A DNA stretch of 64,000 nucleotides from Candidatus Nitrosocaldaceae archaeon. Its GTDB lineage: Archaea > Thermoproteota > Nitrososphaeria > Nitrososphaerales > Nitrosocaldaceae. Below the pieces are notes generated by a model that saw only the letters and a program-made list of their open reading frames with translations, did not search any database and was not told the DNA's origin. Location of the stretch: contig BPGC01000001.1 of assembly GCA_026002835.1 (NCBI GenBank), positions 186,001 through 250,000 of the forward strand, given 5' to 3'. Shown one piece after another: positions 8,731 through 18,348 of the stretch (its first letter is position 1; each line of letters begins with the position of its first letter). The position numbers and the translations under genes are program-made.

Positions 8731-9981
8731 ATGGATGTATTGATAATAGGTTCTGGAGGAAGGGAGCATGCAATAGGCTGGAAGATAAAGAAAGATAACG
8801 ATATTAAAACATATTTTGCGCCAGGAAATGGAGGAACTAATATTAATATTGGTATAAATGCAAACGATCTAGACAATCTAGCAAAATTTGCTAAAGAGCA
8901 TGATCTATTTACTATAGTTGGACCAGAAGAACCATTAGCAAAGGGTATTGTAGATGTATTTGATGCAAATGAGCTGTCAATATTAGGTCCTACTAAGGAA
9001 GCATCAATCCTAGAGGCTAGTAAGGTTTGGGCTAAAGAGTTTATGAAAAGATATGGTATAAACACAGCAGATTTTAGAGTATTTGATGATCCAGATGAAG
9101 CTAAAGATTATGTTAAAGATAAAGATGAGGTAGTAGTAAAGGCAGATGGTTTAGCAGCTGGTAAAGGTGTGATTGTTTGTAATAGTAAAGATGAGGCTAT
9201 AGATGCTATCGATAGAATTATGGTCAAAAAAGAGTTTGGTGATGCTGGTAATAAGATAGTAGTTGAAGAAAAGTTAGATGGTGAAGAAGTATCATTCATA
9301 GCTATAAGCGATGGCAAGCATTTTTTGCCTTTAGTATCTAGCCAAGATCATAAGAGGGTATATGATAATGATCAAGGGCCTAATACTGGAGGCATGGGTG
9401 CCTACTCTCCAATGCCATTAATAGATGAAGATTTAGAAGAGAAGATAATTGATGGTATAATTAAAAAAGCTATAGATGGAATGAATAGAGAGAATAAGCC
9501 ATTCAAAGGCTTCTTATATGCTGGTTTGATGATCAAAGATGATAAGCCATATGTTCTAGAGTTTAACGTTAGATTGGGAGATCCAGAAACACAAGTTATC
9601 CTTCCTAGGATGGAGTCTAATCTATTAGAATATTCCATTTATGCATCTGAAGGAAGGTTGGATGAGTTAGAGCCAATTAGATGGAGTAGTAACTCTGCAG
9701 TATGTGTAGTTCTAGCATCTAAAGGTTATCCTAACAAGTATGAGAAAGGTAAGATAATTCATGGATTAGAAGAGGCTAGTAAAAACGCATTAATATTTCA
9801 TGCTGGAACTGCTAAAGTTGATAATAATATAGTAACAAATGGTGGTAGAGTGTTAGGAGTAACAGCTTTAGGAAGAAACCTAAAGGATGCAATAGATAAT
9901 GCTTATGCTGCTGTTAAACTTATAAGGTTTGAAGGAATGCATTATAGAACTGATATAGGCAAGAAGGGTCTAAGTTACTAA
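8731..9981 (+). CDS. purD: Phosphoribosylamine-glycine ligase
   Basis: A 416-residue ATP-grasp enzyme of de novo purine synthesis. It starts MDVLIIGSGGREHAIGWKI, the GARS signature, and has VVKADGLAAGKGVIVC (ATP-grasp), DHKRVYDNDQGPNTGGMGAY and LEFNVRLGDPETQVILPR, all diagnostic. Length is normal. The 3' end overlaps the convergent 5-formyltetrahydrofolate cyclo-ligase gene by 12 nt. Confidence 0.97.
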   Translation: MDVLIIGSGGREHAIGWKIKKDNDIKTYFAPGNGGTNINIGINANDLDNLAKFAKEHDLFTIVGPEEPLAKGIVDVFDANELSILGPTKEASILEASKVWAKEFMKRYGINTADFRVFDDPDEAKDYVKDKDEVVVKADGLAAGKGVIVCNSKDEAIDAIDRIMVKKEFGDAGNKIVVEEKLDGEEVSFIAISDGKHFLPLVSSQDHKRVYDNDQGPNTGGMGAYSPMPLIDEDLEEKIIDGIIKKAIDGMNRENKPFKGFLYAGLMIKDDKPYVLEFNVRLGDPETQVILPRMESNLLEYSIYASEGRLDELEPIRWSSNSAVCVVLASKGYPNKYEKGKIIHGLEEASKNALIFHAGTAKVDNNIVTNGGRVLGVTALGRNLKDAIDNAYAAVKLIRFEGMHYRTDIGKKGLSY

Positions 9982-10518
9982 TATTATCCTTTTATCTGTT
10001 ACAATCATATCTACTCTAATATCATGATCTTCATGAGGTATCTCTTTTAATACTTGGAAATCGTATGCCAAACCTATGCTATAGCAATCATTCTTGCTTA
10101 AATATTTGTCATAATATCCTTTACCATATCCTATCCTATATCCTTTCTCATCAAATGCTATTGCTGGTACTAATATAAGATCTGGTTTTGTTATCTCACC
10201 TCTAGGTTCCATTATATTATACCTTCCTTTAACCAATTCCTTAAGATTATCTACTCTAACAAACTTTATCTCTTTATCCACTTTTGGTAATGCTAATACC
10301 TTGTTCTTTAAGACAAAATCTAGTATCTTGAATGTTTGAACCTCTGACCCTATTGGATAATATCCTCCTACTATCTCTGCTTCTTTAAATTTATCTAATG
10401 TTAATACTCTATACTCTATTATATTGCTAAGGTATTCTAGCATATCTCTTGCTAAGATATCTCTAGCATATCTCATAGCCTTCCTTAACGCATCTTTATA
10501 ATCTGATATCGATTCCAT
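9970..10518 (-). CDS. 5-formyltetrahydrofolate cyclo-ligase family protein
   Basis: A 182-residue protein that would convert 5-formyl-THF to 5,10-methenyl-THF. The signature LILVPAIAFDEKGYRIGYGKGYYD ends near residue 138 (cited here as two adjoining parts, LILVPAIAFDE and KGYRIGYGKGYYDKYL). GGYYPIGSEVQT is the substrate loop. It overlaps the end of folD by 23 nt, so the two C1-folate genes are coupled. Confidence 0.9.
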   Translation of the reverse strand: MESISDYKDALRKAMRYARDILARDMLEYLSNIIEYRVLTLDKFKEAEIVGGYYPIGSEVQTFKILDFVLKNKVLALPKVDKEIKFVRVDNLKELVKGRYNIMEPRGEITKPDLILVPAIAFDEKGYRIGYGKGYYDKYLSKNDCYSIGLAYDFQVLKEIPHEDHDIRVDMIVTDKRIILVT

Positions 10519-11350
10519 TGTTCAAACCTGCTGCTAATACTGTATTCCTTAATAGCATAGCTACAGTCATAGGTCCAACTCCTCCTGGAACTGGAGTGAT
10601 ATATGATGCTTTATCCTTGACTTCATCAAACTCTACATCTCCTCTTAATTTGTTATCTATCCTAACAGTAGCAACATCAATTACTACTGCTTGATCTTTA
10701 ACCATATCTCTAGTTACCCTAAACTTCCCATTCCCTACTGCAGTTACTAATATATCAGCATTCTTGCATTTATCTATAAGATCTTTGGTCTTTGAATGGC
10801 ATATTGTTACAGTAGCATTATTATTTAGCATAAGGAATGCTAATGGCTTGCCAACTAACATACTTCGATTTATTATAACCACATCCTTACCTTCTACGCT
10901 TATGTTATAATATCTTAATAACTCCATTATTCCTGCTGGAGTACAAGGTTTTAACATTCCTTGATCATATGCTAACATACCAACGTTAAAAGGAGTTAAA
11001 CCATCTACATCTTTGTTTGGTTTAATGCTCCCAGTTATCAAGAATTCATTCATATTGTTTGGCAAAGGTAATTGTATCAATATTCCATGAACCTTTGGAT
11101 CTTCGTTAAGGATAGTTACTAGTTCGATCATCTGCTCATTTGTATAATTCTTTGGCTCATGATCTATAGTCTTTATTCCAACTTCCTTACAAGCATTCTT
11201 CTTCATCTTAACATAAGTTGCACTTGCTGGATCATCGCTAGCCAATACAGTTGCTAAGCATGGTTCAATACCATTATCTTTTAATACTTTAACTGCTTCT
11301 TTCACTCTTTCTTTAACTTTGTTTGCTACCTCTTTGCCATCAATTATCAA
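10496..11350 (-). CDS. folD: Methylenetetrahydrofolate dehydrogenase / cyclohydrolase
   Basis: A 284-residue bifunctional enzyme interconverting methylene-, methenyl- and formyl-THF. Visible are SATYVKMKKNACKEVGI (catalytic Lys and Tyr), GILIQLPLP, KDVDGLTPFNVG, KPCTPAGIMELL and the NADP-binding VIINRSMLVGKPLA. The C-terminal TPVPGGVGPMTVAMLL is characteristic. It forms a two-gene unit with the cyclo-ligase and supplies formyl groups for purN-type reactions. Confidence 0.97.
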   Translation of the reverse strand: MIIDGKEVANKVKERVKEAVKVLKDNGIEPCLATVLASDDPASATYVKMKKNACKEVGIKTIDHEPKNYTNEQMIELVTILNEDPKVHGILIQLPLPNNMNEFLITGSIKPNKDVDGLTPFNVGMLAYDQGMLKPCTPAGIMELLRYYNISVEGKDVVIINRSMLVGKPLAFLMLNNNATVTICHSKTKDLIDKCKNADILVTAVGNGKFRVTRDMVKDQAVVIDVATVRIDNKLRGDVEFDEVKDKASYITPVPGGVGPMTVAMLLRNTVLAAGLNNGIDIRL

Positions 11351-11517
11351 TATCTCTCCTATAGTTTCATCTATTAATATATAAGTTTCTTGAACAAACT
11401 ATAATTGAGAAGATTATAGTTTATTTCTAAAGCCTTTAGCTTCATAGTATAGCATTTGTTAACTAATAGTATGTCAATAAATATAAGCTAATGCTAAATA
11501 AAAAAAGAAAATTATAT

Positions 11518-11973
11518 TTAATTTCTTTTCTTCATTGTATACATTCCTAATGCTGCTACCATTGCTCCAACTGCTCCTATAGCTCCTATAGCTGTCTCTG
11601 GCAATACGAAGAATGATACTTGAAAGTCAGAATATATAGGGATTCCTTGTTCAGTATTAACGAAAAATGACCATGGCCCAGGTTGGTTCAATGTTACTGC
11701 ATCAAAAGCATCTGGAACTGTCCATGTATAACAATCACCGCCTACTATAGGTATGCTAACTGATTTTTGTTCTAATATAGTTCCATCAGGATCTATTATT
11801 CCTATCGAATTTACATCGGTATCATTATCAACACATAGAGTGATATCTGTAGTGCCATTCAATGGAACATCGCTTGGATCTGCATTGATGGTATTTGCTG
11901 CATTTGCAAATGGTATGCTTATTCCTATAAACATCATTATGCCTAGTATTGTTATAGTCTTCATGCTTTTCAT
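11518..11973 (-). CDS. Secreted, C-terminally anchored surface protein
   Basis: From the ATG at 11973 the protein starts MKSMKTITILGIMMF, a signal peptide ending near FANA. The body is a short beta-rich domain (DITLCVDNDTDVN, GPWSFFVNTEQG) and the end is FVLPETAIGAIGAVGAMVAA plus MKKRN: a Pro-containing sorting-like signal, a transmembrane helix and a basic tail, as in archaeal envelope proteins with PEF-like C-termini. An upstream in-frame ATG at 12012 would lie before the TATA box at 11996-12006, so I prefer 11973. The function is unknown. Confidence 0.75.
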   Translation of the reverse strand: MKSMKTITILGIMMFIGISIPFANAANTINADPSDVPLNGTTDITLCVDNDTDVNSIGIIDPDGTILEQKSVSIPIVGGDCYTWTVPDAFDAVTLNQPGPWSFFVNTEQGIPIYSDFQVSFFVLPETAIGAIGAVGAMVAALGMYTMKKRN

Positions 11974-11995
11974 GTATACTAGGTTAATAGTAATT

Positions 11996-12006
11996 CTATA
12001 TAAATA
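11996..12006 (-). promoter_or_regulatory. TATA box for the surface protein gene
   Basis: On the minus strand TATTTATATAG is centred about 27 nt upstream of the ATG at 11973, which decides the start and suggests a leaderless transcript. Confidence 0.5.
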
Positions 12007-12174
12007 GTACAATATCTAAACAGAGTAGGCTAGATTATATATTCCAGATTACATATGCATAAATTCTGATTTTTGTTTAGTTGAAAGTGATATGAAACTA
12101 TGCTATAAACATATGATAACGGATTCAAATAGAATCTTAGCTCATAAAATAATTGAAAAATATTATATAATAAA

Positions 12175-12184
12175 TATTTAAATA
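12175..12184 (+). promoter_or_regulatory. TATA box retained before a decayed gene
   Basis: TATTTAAATA is centred 27 nt before the ATG at 12207, so the promoter of the broken SnoaL-like gene still looks intact. Confidence 0.45.
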
Positions 12185-12206
12185 CTATTAGAAGACTAAA
12201 AATTGT

Positions 12207-12565
12207 ATGAGTTTAAAAGCAATAATAAAGGAAGCAGTTAAGAATTTTAATGAAGAGAGAAGAGTATCTTAAGATATTTGATGATAACTGTATAATTCAT
12301 GGATTCCCTCATGGTTTTGAAGGCAAACAAGGTTTAGAACAATTCTATAATCATATCAAGTATTCCCAGATCTAAAGATTAGTATTGAAGATATGATAAA
12401 GATGATAAGATAGCTGTTAGGTTTATAGCATCTGGCACTCATAAATGAGAGTTAGTATAAAACCAACTGATAAGCATATAACATTTGATCAATTACAATC
12501 CTTAAATTTGCCAATGGTTATAGAGAGATGATGATCTACAAATGAGATTGCCATGCTATAACAGT
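12207..12565 (+). pseudogene. Decayed SnoaL-like (ester cyclase / NTF2 fold) gene
   Basis: No single frame is open, but successive frames give one continuous protein: MSLKAIIKEAVKNFNEER, then EEYLKIFDDNCIIHGFPHG and FEGKQGLEQFYNHI, then FPDLKISIEDMI, then DDKIAVRFIASGTHK, then IKPTDKHITFD. This is the order of motifs in SnoaL-like polyketide-cyclase family proteins. At least four frameshifts or stops are needed to join the pieces. It lies between a surface protein gene and purN, which are both intact. The last segment before purN is too degraded to define an end. Confidence 0.75.
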
Positions 12566-12571
12566 TAAATG

Positions 12572-13189
12572 CTATTTAATGAATACTCTCCTTCCTTCAA
12601 CCTTTAACCTATTCTCAGCAAAGAGTTTAACTGCTAAAGGATATGCTATATGCTCTTGCTCTAATATCCTAGCAGATAAGGTTTCTACTGTATCATCATC
12701 TCTAACCTCAACCGCTCTTTGGATTATAATTGGACCAGTATCGACTCCTTCATCAGCAAAATGAACTGTACAGCCAGTTATCTTTACACCATACTCTAAT
12801 GCTTGTTTCTGAGCATTTAGACCTGGGAATGATGGTAATAACGCTGGATGAATATTCATAATTCTATGCTTATACAATCTTATAAATTCTGGACTGAGGA
12901 TCTTCATGTATCCTGCTAAGCAAATCAATCCATTTGTGTTAGTAACATCATATCTATTGAGAACATCTACTATCTTTTTATCATATTCCCAATTAACTCC
13001 TTTTTTACCTTGATCATCAATAAACTCTGTAGGAACTCCATACTCTCTAGCAATTGATAATGCTCTAGCATCCTTCTTATTGCTTATAACAACTTTGGGA
13101 TCAGCATTGATCTCTCCTTTCTTTATACTTTTTAATATAGCTTCCATATTACTACCTCTGCCAGATACTAGTATCGCTAAATTTATCAT
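12572..13189 (-). CDS. purN: Phosphoribosylglycinamide formyltransferase
   Basis: A 205-residue enzyme that uses 10-formyl-THF to formylate GAR in purine synthesis. It starts MINLAILVSGRGSNMEAIL; LAGYMKILSPEFI and MNIHPALLPSFPG contain the catalytic Asn/His region, and TGCTVHFADEGVDTGPII is the third signature. It lies 14 nt after tyrA on the same strand, so it may be the last gene of the aroC-tyrA run. Confidence 0.96.
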   Translation of the reverse strand: MINLAILVSGRGSNMEAILKSIKKGEINADPKVVISNKKDARALSIAREYGVPTEFIDDQGKKGVNWEYDKKIVDVLNRYDVTNTNGLICLAGYMKILSPEFIRLYKHRIMNIHPALLPSFPGLNAQKQALEYGVKITGCTVHFADEGVDTGPIIIQRAVEVRDDDTVETLSARILEQEHIAYPLAVKLFAENRLKVEGRRVFIK

Positions 13190-13203
13190 ACTTGCTACTA
13201 AAT

Positions 13204-14046
13204 CTAACTCTTATTTATTACTTCTAATATATCATACATAAGTTTATAGGATTCCTCTAGATTGGTTAATGAAGATAGTTTATTTCGAGTTCTATTATAT
13301 GAATTGAAGATGCTATGATCATTATTTATTATATCTTCAGATAACTCATCTACTATATTCTTATACTTTTTAGTATATCTCTTCATATATGGGTTATTTA
13401 ACATCAAAGATATTGATAGAGATGGGGGATCGTTCATTATACTCTCTAATAATATAGTTTGCAATCTAAACGTGGTTCCTCCTATCTCCTTTAATCTATC
13501 ATAATCCTCATCTGCTAGAATCTTAGCCATTATGAAATTTGTTAGATGTGTTAATCCTAATACTATAGCCATTATCTTATCATGTTCTCTATAATCCATC
13601 TTTATTATTCTAGCATTAGGAAATAAATTATTGAGGAATTTATGCTCATTATATTCATCAATAACTGGTATAAAGATTATCTTTGCTCCTTTCAGAGTTC
13701 TTATTCCTTTACCAAATAATGGATGTATTGATGATACTTTAATATCGTATCTCTTGGCAACCTTTCTTAGTATATTATATGTATTGGATTTAATAGATGC
13801 AATCTCTAATAACCATGCACCTTTCTTCATATACTTTACTATATCTTCAATAACTTGATTTGTAAGATCTAAGGGAACTGCAACTATAACAAGATCCATA
13901 TCATTCAATTTATCTAATGTTATTATATTAGCATCGAATGCTTTGAGCCTCTCTTCATCTTTATCATATACATATATATCATGATCAGAAAGTTGTTTTG
14001 CGAATAGCGAACCCATATTACCTATTCCTATTATAGCAATCTTCAT
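13204..14046 (-). CDS. tyrA: Prephenate/arogenate dehydrogenase
   Basis: A 280-residue NAD(P)-dependent enzyme of tyrosine synthesis. The start MKIAIIGIGNMGSLFAKQL is the GxGxxG dinucleotide site. VSSIHPLFGKGIRTLKGAKI carries the catalytic His and the HPxFG motif, and AIVLGLTHLTNF matches the second active-site His region. It overlaps the chorismate mutase-aminotransferase gene by 4 nt. As that neighbour could transaminate prephenate, the true substrate may be arogenate. Confidence 0.9.
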   Translation of the reverse strand: MKIAIIGIGNMGSLFAKQLSDHDIYVYDKDEERLKAFDANIITLDKLNDMDLVIVAVPLDLTNQVIEDIVKYMKKGAWLLEIASIKSNTYNILRKVAKRYDIKVSSIHPLFGKGIRTLKGAKIIFIPVIDEYNEHKFLNNLFPNARIIKMDYREHDKIMAIVLGLTHLTNFIMAKILADEDYDRLKEIGGTTFRLQTILLESIMNDPPSLSISLMLNNPYMKRYTKKYKNIVDELSEDIINNDHSIFNSYNRTRNKLSSLTNLEESYKLMYDILEVINKS

Positions 14047-15398
14047 CTTACAAACCTTTCAAGTATATTTAGTCCTTCTTCAAGCACATTTATATCATTA
14101 CATGCTGAGATTCTAAGATAATTTTTATAATCGCCAAAAGCTGTTCCAGGAGTGATGGCTAAACCTTCTTCAAGCATCTTATATGCAAACTCTTGGGCAT
14201 CAAAACCATCTTTATTAACTCTAGCAAATATATACATTCCTCCATCTGGCTTATAGAATGATAGATTCATATCTTCCAATCTTTTTGCAAGGAATGCTAA
14301 TCGTTCTCTCATGATCTTTGCATATATATGATGATCTTCGTTTAATGCTTTCAAGGCTGCATACTGCATAGGTTCTGCTACACTTGTTAATGCTACTGCT
14401 TGATGTTTTACCATCCTTTTTATTATATTAGGATTATTACTAGCAGCAAATCCTACTCTAAAACCAGTCATTGAGTAAGCCTTTGAGAATGATGATATTA
14501 ATATATAATCAACATCATAATCTTTTATGCTAGTAAACTCTTTGAATGAATAATAAGAGTAAACTTCGTCGCTTAATATTAACAAATTATTATCTTTAGC
14601 AATCTCTACAATACTTCTAATGGTATTATCATCTAAAATCTTACCTGTAGGATTGTTAGGATAATTTAAGATTAGCATCTTAGTATTATCATTTATAGCG
14701 TTATGCAACTCTTCTATATCTACATTCCAATTATTATCTAGATCTGTCCTTATTACCCTAGTATTAACATTTGCTAATTTAGCACAATCCTTATATGCAG
14801 GCCATGAAGGATCTATTACTATAACCTCTTCTCCTTCATTAAGTAATGATATTGCTAGATATATTCCAAATCTACCTCCTGGAGTAATCATGATATTATT
14901 ATGCTCCAAGTTCAGATGTTTCTTGATAGCATCTCTCAACTCTCTTATACCAGCTGGTTCGGTATATCTATAACGTTTTTTATCAATAGCCTCTATCACA
15001 GCTTCTTTAACTATGTTTGGAGGATCTAGATCTGGTTCTCCTACCTCTAGATGTATGATCTTTCTTCCTTGCTCTTCTAATTCTTTAGCCTTTGTAAATA
15101 TTTGTGTTGGCGTTACTCCATTCTTGATACTCTTGCTCTGTATCTTTCTAGACTCGTCTACTAAAATACTCAATAACCTTAATGCAAAGTTTGTATCTAA
15201 TCCTTTACTCTTACTAAATTCTATAACATTTTCTCGTAGTTCATCTTCTGCATGTTTATCTATGACATCTAAACCTAATCTTTGTTTGATCTCTCCTATC
15301 TGCTTAACTAGATCCATCCTCTGCTTAACTAGATCCATGATTGATAACGTTATACTTCTAACCATCTTCCTATTCTCTTCTAACTTATCTCTGCTCAT
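14043..15398 (-). CDS. Chorismate mutase (AroQ)-aminotransferase fusion
   Basis: A 451-residue two-domain protein. Residues 1-90 are an AroQ-type helical chorismate mutase (DLVKQRMDLVKQIGEIKQRL, then ESRKIQ). From about residue 95 a class I PLP aminotransferase follows: HLEVGEPDLDPP, YTEPAGIRELRDAI, LNYPNNPTGKIL, ILSDEVYSYYSF and the Schiff-base segment SSFSKAYSMTGFRVGF. The fusion would turn chorismate to prephenate and transaminate prephenate, or the phenylpyruvates. It overlaps aroC by 14 nt and tyrA by 4 nt, placing three consecutive aromatic steps in one transcript. Confidence 0.93.
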   Translation of the reverse strand: MSRDKLEENRKMVRSITLSIMDLVKQRMDLVKQIGEIKQRLGLDVIDKHAEDELRENVIEFSKSKGLDTNFALRLLSILVDESRKIQSKSIKNGVTPTQIFTKAKELEEQGRKIIHLEVGEPDLDPPNIVKEAVIEAIDKKRYRYTEPAGIRELRDAIKKHLNLEHNNIMITPGGRFGIYLAISLLNEGEEVIVIDPSWPAYKDCAKLANVNTRVIRTDLDNNWNVDIEELHNAINDNTKMLILNYPNNPTGKILDDNTIRSIVEIAKDNNLLILSDEVYSYYSFKEFTSIKDYDVDYILISSFSKAYSMTGFRVGFAASNNPNIIKRMVKHQAVALTSVAEPMQYAALKALNEDHHIYAKIMRERLAFLAKRLEDMNLSFYKPDGGMYIFARVNKDGFDAQEFAYKMLEEGLAITPGTAFGDYKNYLRISACNDINVLEEGLNILERFVR

Positions 15399-16494
15399 TC
15401 TCTAACACCATAGGAATCATATTTGCTCTTATTGCATGATCTGCTAGTATGAAAGCAACTATACCTTCAACTACTGGAGGTGCTCTAGGAACGACACAAG
15501 GATCATGTCTTCCTGGAACTATGATATCTGCTTCTTCCTTCTTACTAATATCAATAGTCTTCTGCTTCTTTGCTATTGATGATGCTGGTTTAAAAGCAAT
15601 CCTTAATTTTATAGGCATGCCATTAGATAATCCTCCTAATATACCTCCAGAATTGTTTGTCTTTGTAATTATTTTGCCATCTCTAATCTCATATTGATCA
15701 TTATTCTCAGATCCTTTAAGCCTAGAACCATAGAAACCAGAGCCAAACTCTACACCTTTTACTGAAGGAATACCAAAGATCGCTCTAGCCAGATCTGATT
15801 CTAACGCACCAAATATAGGTTCTCCTAAACCAACTGGAACATTCAATGCTATACATTCTATGACTCCTCCCAATGAATCACCTTCATGCTTAGCATTGAT
15901 TATAGCCTCTTTCATCTCTTTAGCAGCATCTGGATCTGGACATCTCACATCATTACTATACCTCAATTCTCTTATCTGTTCTATATCTACTTCTTTAGCC
16001 TTGATTCCTCCAATCTCTTGTGTATATGCTAAAACTTCTATACCTAAGGTGTATCTTAATAATTTCTCAGCTAATGCTCCAGCCATAACAAATGTTGCAG
16101 TTAACCTTCCAGAAAACCTTCCTCCGCCTCTATAATCATTGAATCCTTTATACTTTACATAAGCGGGATAATCTGCATGACCAGGTCTAGGAGTATATCT
16201 TATAACTTCATATGGCCTAGAATCTTGATCTTTGTTCCATATTATCATACAGATAGGAGCGCCAGTAGTATAATTATTGAATATGCCAGATAATATATTG
16301 ACTTTATCTTCTTCTTTTCTCGCTGTTGTTACTATAGATTGACCAGGTCTTCTAAGATCTAGTTTAGGTTGAATATCTTCTTCACTTAAAGGCAAACCTG
16401 CTGGAACGCCATCTACTACTACACCTATACATTTTCCATGGCTTTCTCCAAAGTTTAATGCAATTAACCTTTCACCAATTATATTTGCTAACAT
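15385..16494 (-). CDS. aroC: Chorismate synthase
   Basis: A 369-residue FMN-dependent enzyme releasing phosphate from EPSP to make chorismate. All three signatures are present: GESHGKCIGVVVDGVPAGLP near the start, the central NDYRGGGRFSGRLTATFV, and the C-terminal GRHDPCVVPRAPPVVEG. It is the first gene of a four-gene minus-strand run (aroC, mutase-aminotransferase, tyrA, purN). Confidence 0.97.
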   Translation of the reverse strand: MLANIIGERLIALNFGESHGKCIGVVVDGVPAGLPLSEEDIQPKLDLRRPGQSIVTTARKEEDKVNILSGIFNNYTTGAPICMIIWNKDQDSRPYEVIRYTPRPGHADYPAYVKYKGFNDYRGGGRFSGRLTATFVMAGALAEKLLRYTLGIEVLAYTQEIGGIKAKEVDIEQIRELRYSNDVRCPDPDAAKEMKEAIINAKHEGDSLGGVIECIALNVPVGLGEPIFGALESDLARAIFGIPSVKGVEFGSGFYGSRLKGSENNDQYEIRDGKIITKTNNSGGILGGLSNGMPIKLRIAFKPASSIAKKQKTIDISKKEEADIIVPGRHDPCVVPRAPPVVEGIVAFILADHAIRANMIPMVLENEQR

Positions 16495-16603
16495 TACTCT
16501 AAGGATAATATTAGGAACTTATATATCATAGTTTGCACACAGTTATAAACAGGATAACATTAGCAAGTCATCAAGCCTATAATGCCAACATAAAAATAAA
16601 TTA

Positions 16604-17059
16604 TTATAGATTATGTTTTCTAGCCAACATTCTCTTCCTTCCTTCTTCAAATCTTCTTCTATCTTCTTCATCTTCTAATAATAACTCAGGAACTTTAGAT
16701 GGTTTTCCTTCTTCATCTAATGCTACCATAGTTACAAATGCTGTAGCTGCTAATCTCTTACTTCCTTCTTTAAGATCCTCTGCTTCAACTCTAACCTCTA
16801 TCTCCATCGAACTTTTCCCAACATAGTTTATCCTAGCATGTAAAAGCAAGGCATTACCAATAAATACTGGCTTTAAGAAATTAACTCTATCTATACTAGC
16901 AGTTACTACATTCATCCTAGAATGTCGCATTGCAACTACACCAGCAATAAGATCTATATGCTTAAGTATTACACCTCCAAAGACGTTACCATTAGGGTTA
17001 GCATCTGAAGGAAGCATTAATACAGTCATCTCTGCTTCCGACTCTCTAGCACTCTTCAT
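16604..17059 (-). CDS. Acyl-CoA thioesterase (hotdog fold)
   Basis: A 151-residue protein of the YciA/BACH type. It has VLMLPSDANPNGNVFGGVIL with the catalytic Asn/Asp region, followed by HIDLIAGVVAMRHSRMNVVTAS and the FVTMVALDEEGKP strand. Family members hydrolyse acyl-CoA thioesters; the chain length is not predictable here. The C-terminal 25 residues are very charged (EDEEDRRRFEEGRKRM). It diverges from the prenyl reductase gene. Confidence 0.9.
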   Translation of the reverse strand: MKSARESEAEMTVLMLPSDANPNGNVFGGVILKHIDLIAGVVAMRHSRMNVVTASIDRVNFLKPVFIGNALLLHARINYVGKSSMEIEVRVEAEDLKEGSKRLAATAFVTMVALDEEGKPSKVPELLLEDEEDRRRFEEGRKRMLARKHNL

Positions 17060-17155
17060 GTAGCAATAATGTTAGTAGTTATAATTTAATGTAATTATAT
17101 GTGGTATATAGTTGGAGATGATAATTATTAATAATGAATCATTGCTAATCAAACT

Positions 17156-18346
17156 GTGCAAGAGTATGACATAGTTATAGTTGGAGGAGGACCAGCAGGT
17201 TTATCTGCTGCTTATTCAGCGGCCTCTAATGGTTCAAGTGTATTGCTTATAGAGAAAGATGATGGAATAGGAGTAAATGTAAGAACAAGTGGAGTGAGTT
17301 GGATAAATGAGATGAAAAGATTTGGCATTGATGAAGAATATTTCAATCCTATTAAAAGATACAGATTTTATTCTCCATCTAATGAAATAGTAATTGAAGA
17401 TAATACTTATAGAGCATGTGTATTAGATGTTAGAAAGACTTGGCAATATTTAGCAAAGTTAGCTATAGAGAAAGGGGCTAATATCATGGTTAAGACTAGA
17501 GCTATTAAAGTACTAAGAAATGATAATAAAATTGTAGGAATTATAGCAAAACATCTAAACAAAGAGATAAAGATTAAAAGTAAACTGATTATAGATGCTA
17601 GTGGGTTTAGTTCTGTTGTTGCTAAAGAGTTAGGGTTCAATGCATGGAAGCGATATGGAGTTGGTGTAGAGTATGAATGTTATGCTGATAATATAGAAGA
17701 GGATGAGTGGGTTTTGATGGTTGGAAGTAAATACACACCAGCAGGCTATGCATGGATATTTCCTATTAATAAGTATAGAGTTAGGATAGGAGTTGGTGTA
17801 AGTAGACCAGAGAGTAATGCAGATCCTCTAGCATTGCTTAATAATATGATCAATAAAAGATTAAAACCATTAGATAAGATGAGTGTTATCCAACCTATTG
17901 AGATGCATTATGGATTTATACCAAACGAAGGAGTTAGAAGTAATACAGTGATGGATGGATTATTATTAGTTGGGGATTCTGCTGGTCAAGCAAATCCATT
18001 AGTATTAGAAGGGATAAGATATGCTATAGAGTTTGGTAGGTTAGCTGGTAATGTAGCATCTGAATCCTTAGAATATAATGCTAGTAGAGACTATTTGATA
18101 AAATATGAAGAGGAGTGGAAGAAGAGAGTAAAGAAACAGATAGATGCTGCTCTAAGAGTCCAGAGAAGATGGTTAGAATTAGATGATCATGGATGGGATG
18201 AAGAGTTAGATATAATAAGAGATATGAGTATAGATGAATTATTAGATTTTATAAGAGCAGATTTTAATGCTAAGAAGATGCTAAAATTAGCAGTAAATCA
18301 TCCAAAGCTTATAGCTAGACAACTATTTAGAATGGTAATAAAATAA
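17156..18346 (+). CDS. Geranylgeranyl reductase family flavoprotein
   Basis: A 396-residue FAD protein beginning at GTG 17156. YDIVIVGGGPAGLSAAYSA is the FAD site; PAGYAWIFPINKYRVRIGVG matches the YxWxFP motif that lines the isoprenoid pocket in archaeal geranylgeranyl reductases; LLLVGDSAGQANPLVLEGI is the second FAD motif. The likely role is saturating the isoprenoid chains of membrane lipids or a quinone side chain. A related flavoprotein lies at 1893-3143. The 3' end is 2 nt from the convergent cupredoxin gene. Confidence 0.85.
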   Translation: MQEYDIVIVGGGPAGLSAAYSAASNGSSVLLIEKDDGIGVNVRTSGVSWINEMKRFGIDEEYFNPIKRYRFYSPSNEIVIEDNTYRACVLDVRKTWQYLAKLAIEKGANIMVKTRAIKVLRNDNKIVGIIAKHLNKEIKIKSKLIIDASGFSSVVAKELGFNAWKRYGVGVEYECYADNIEEDEWVLMVGSKYTPAGYAWIFPINKYRVRIGVGVSRPESNADPLALLNNMINKRLKPLDKMSVIQPIEMHYGFIPNEGVRSNTVMDGLLLVGDSAGQANPLVLEGIRYAIEFGRLAGNVASESLEYNASRDYLIKYEEEWKKRVKKQIDAALRVQRRWLELDDHGWDEELDIIRDMSIDELLDFIRADFNAKKMLKLAVNHPKLIARQLFRMVIK

Positions 18347-18348
18347 TC

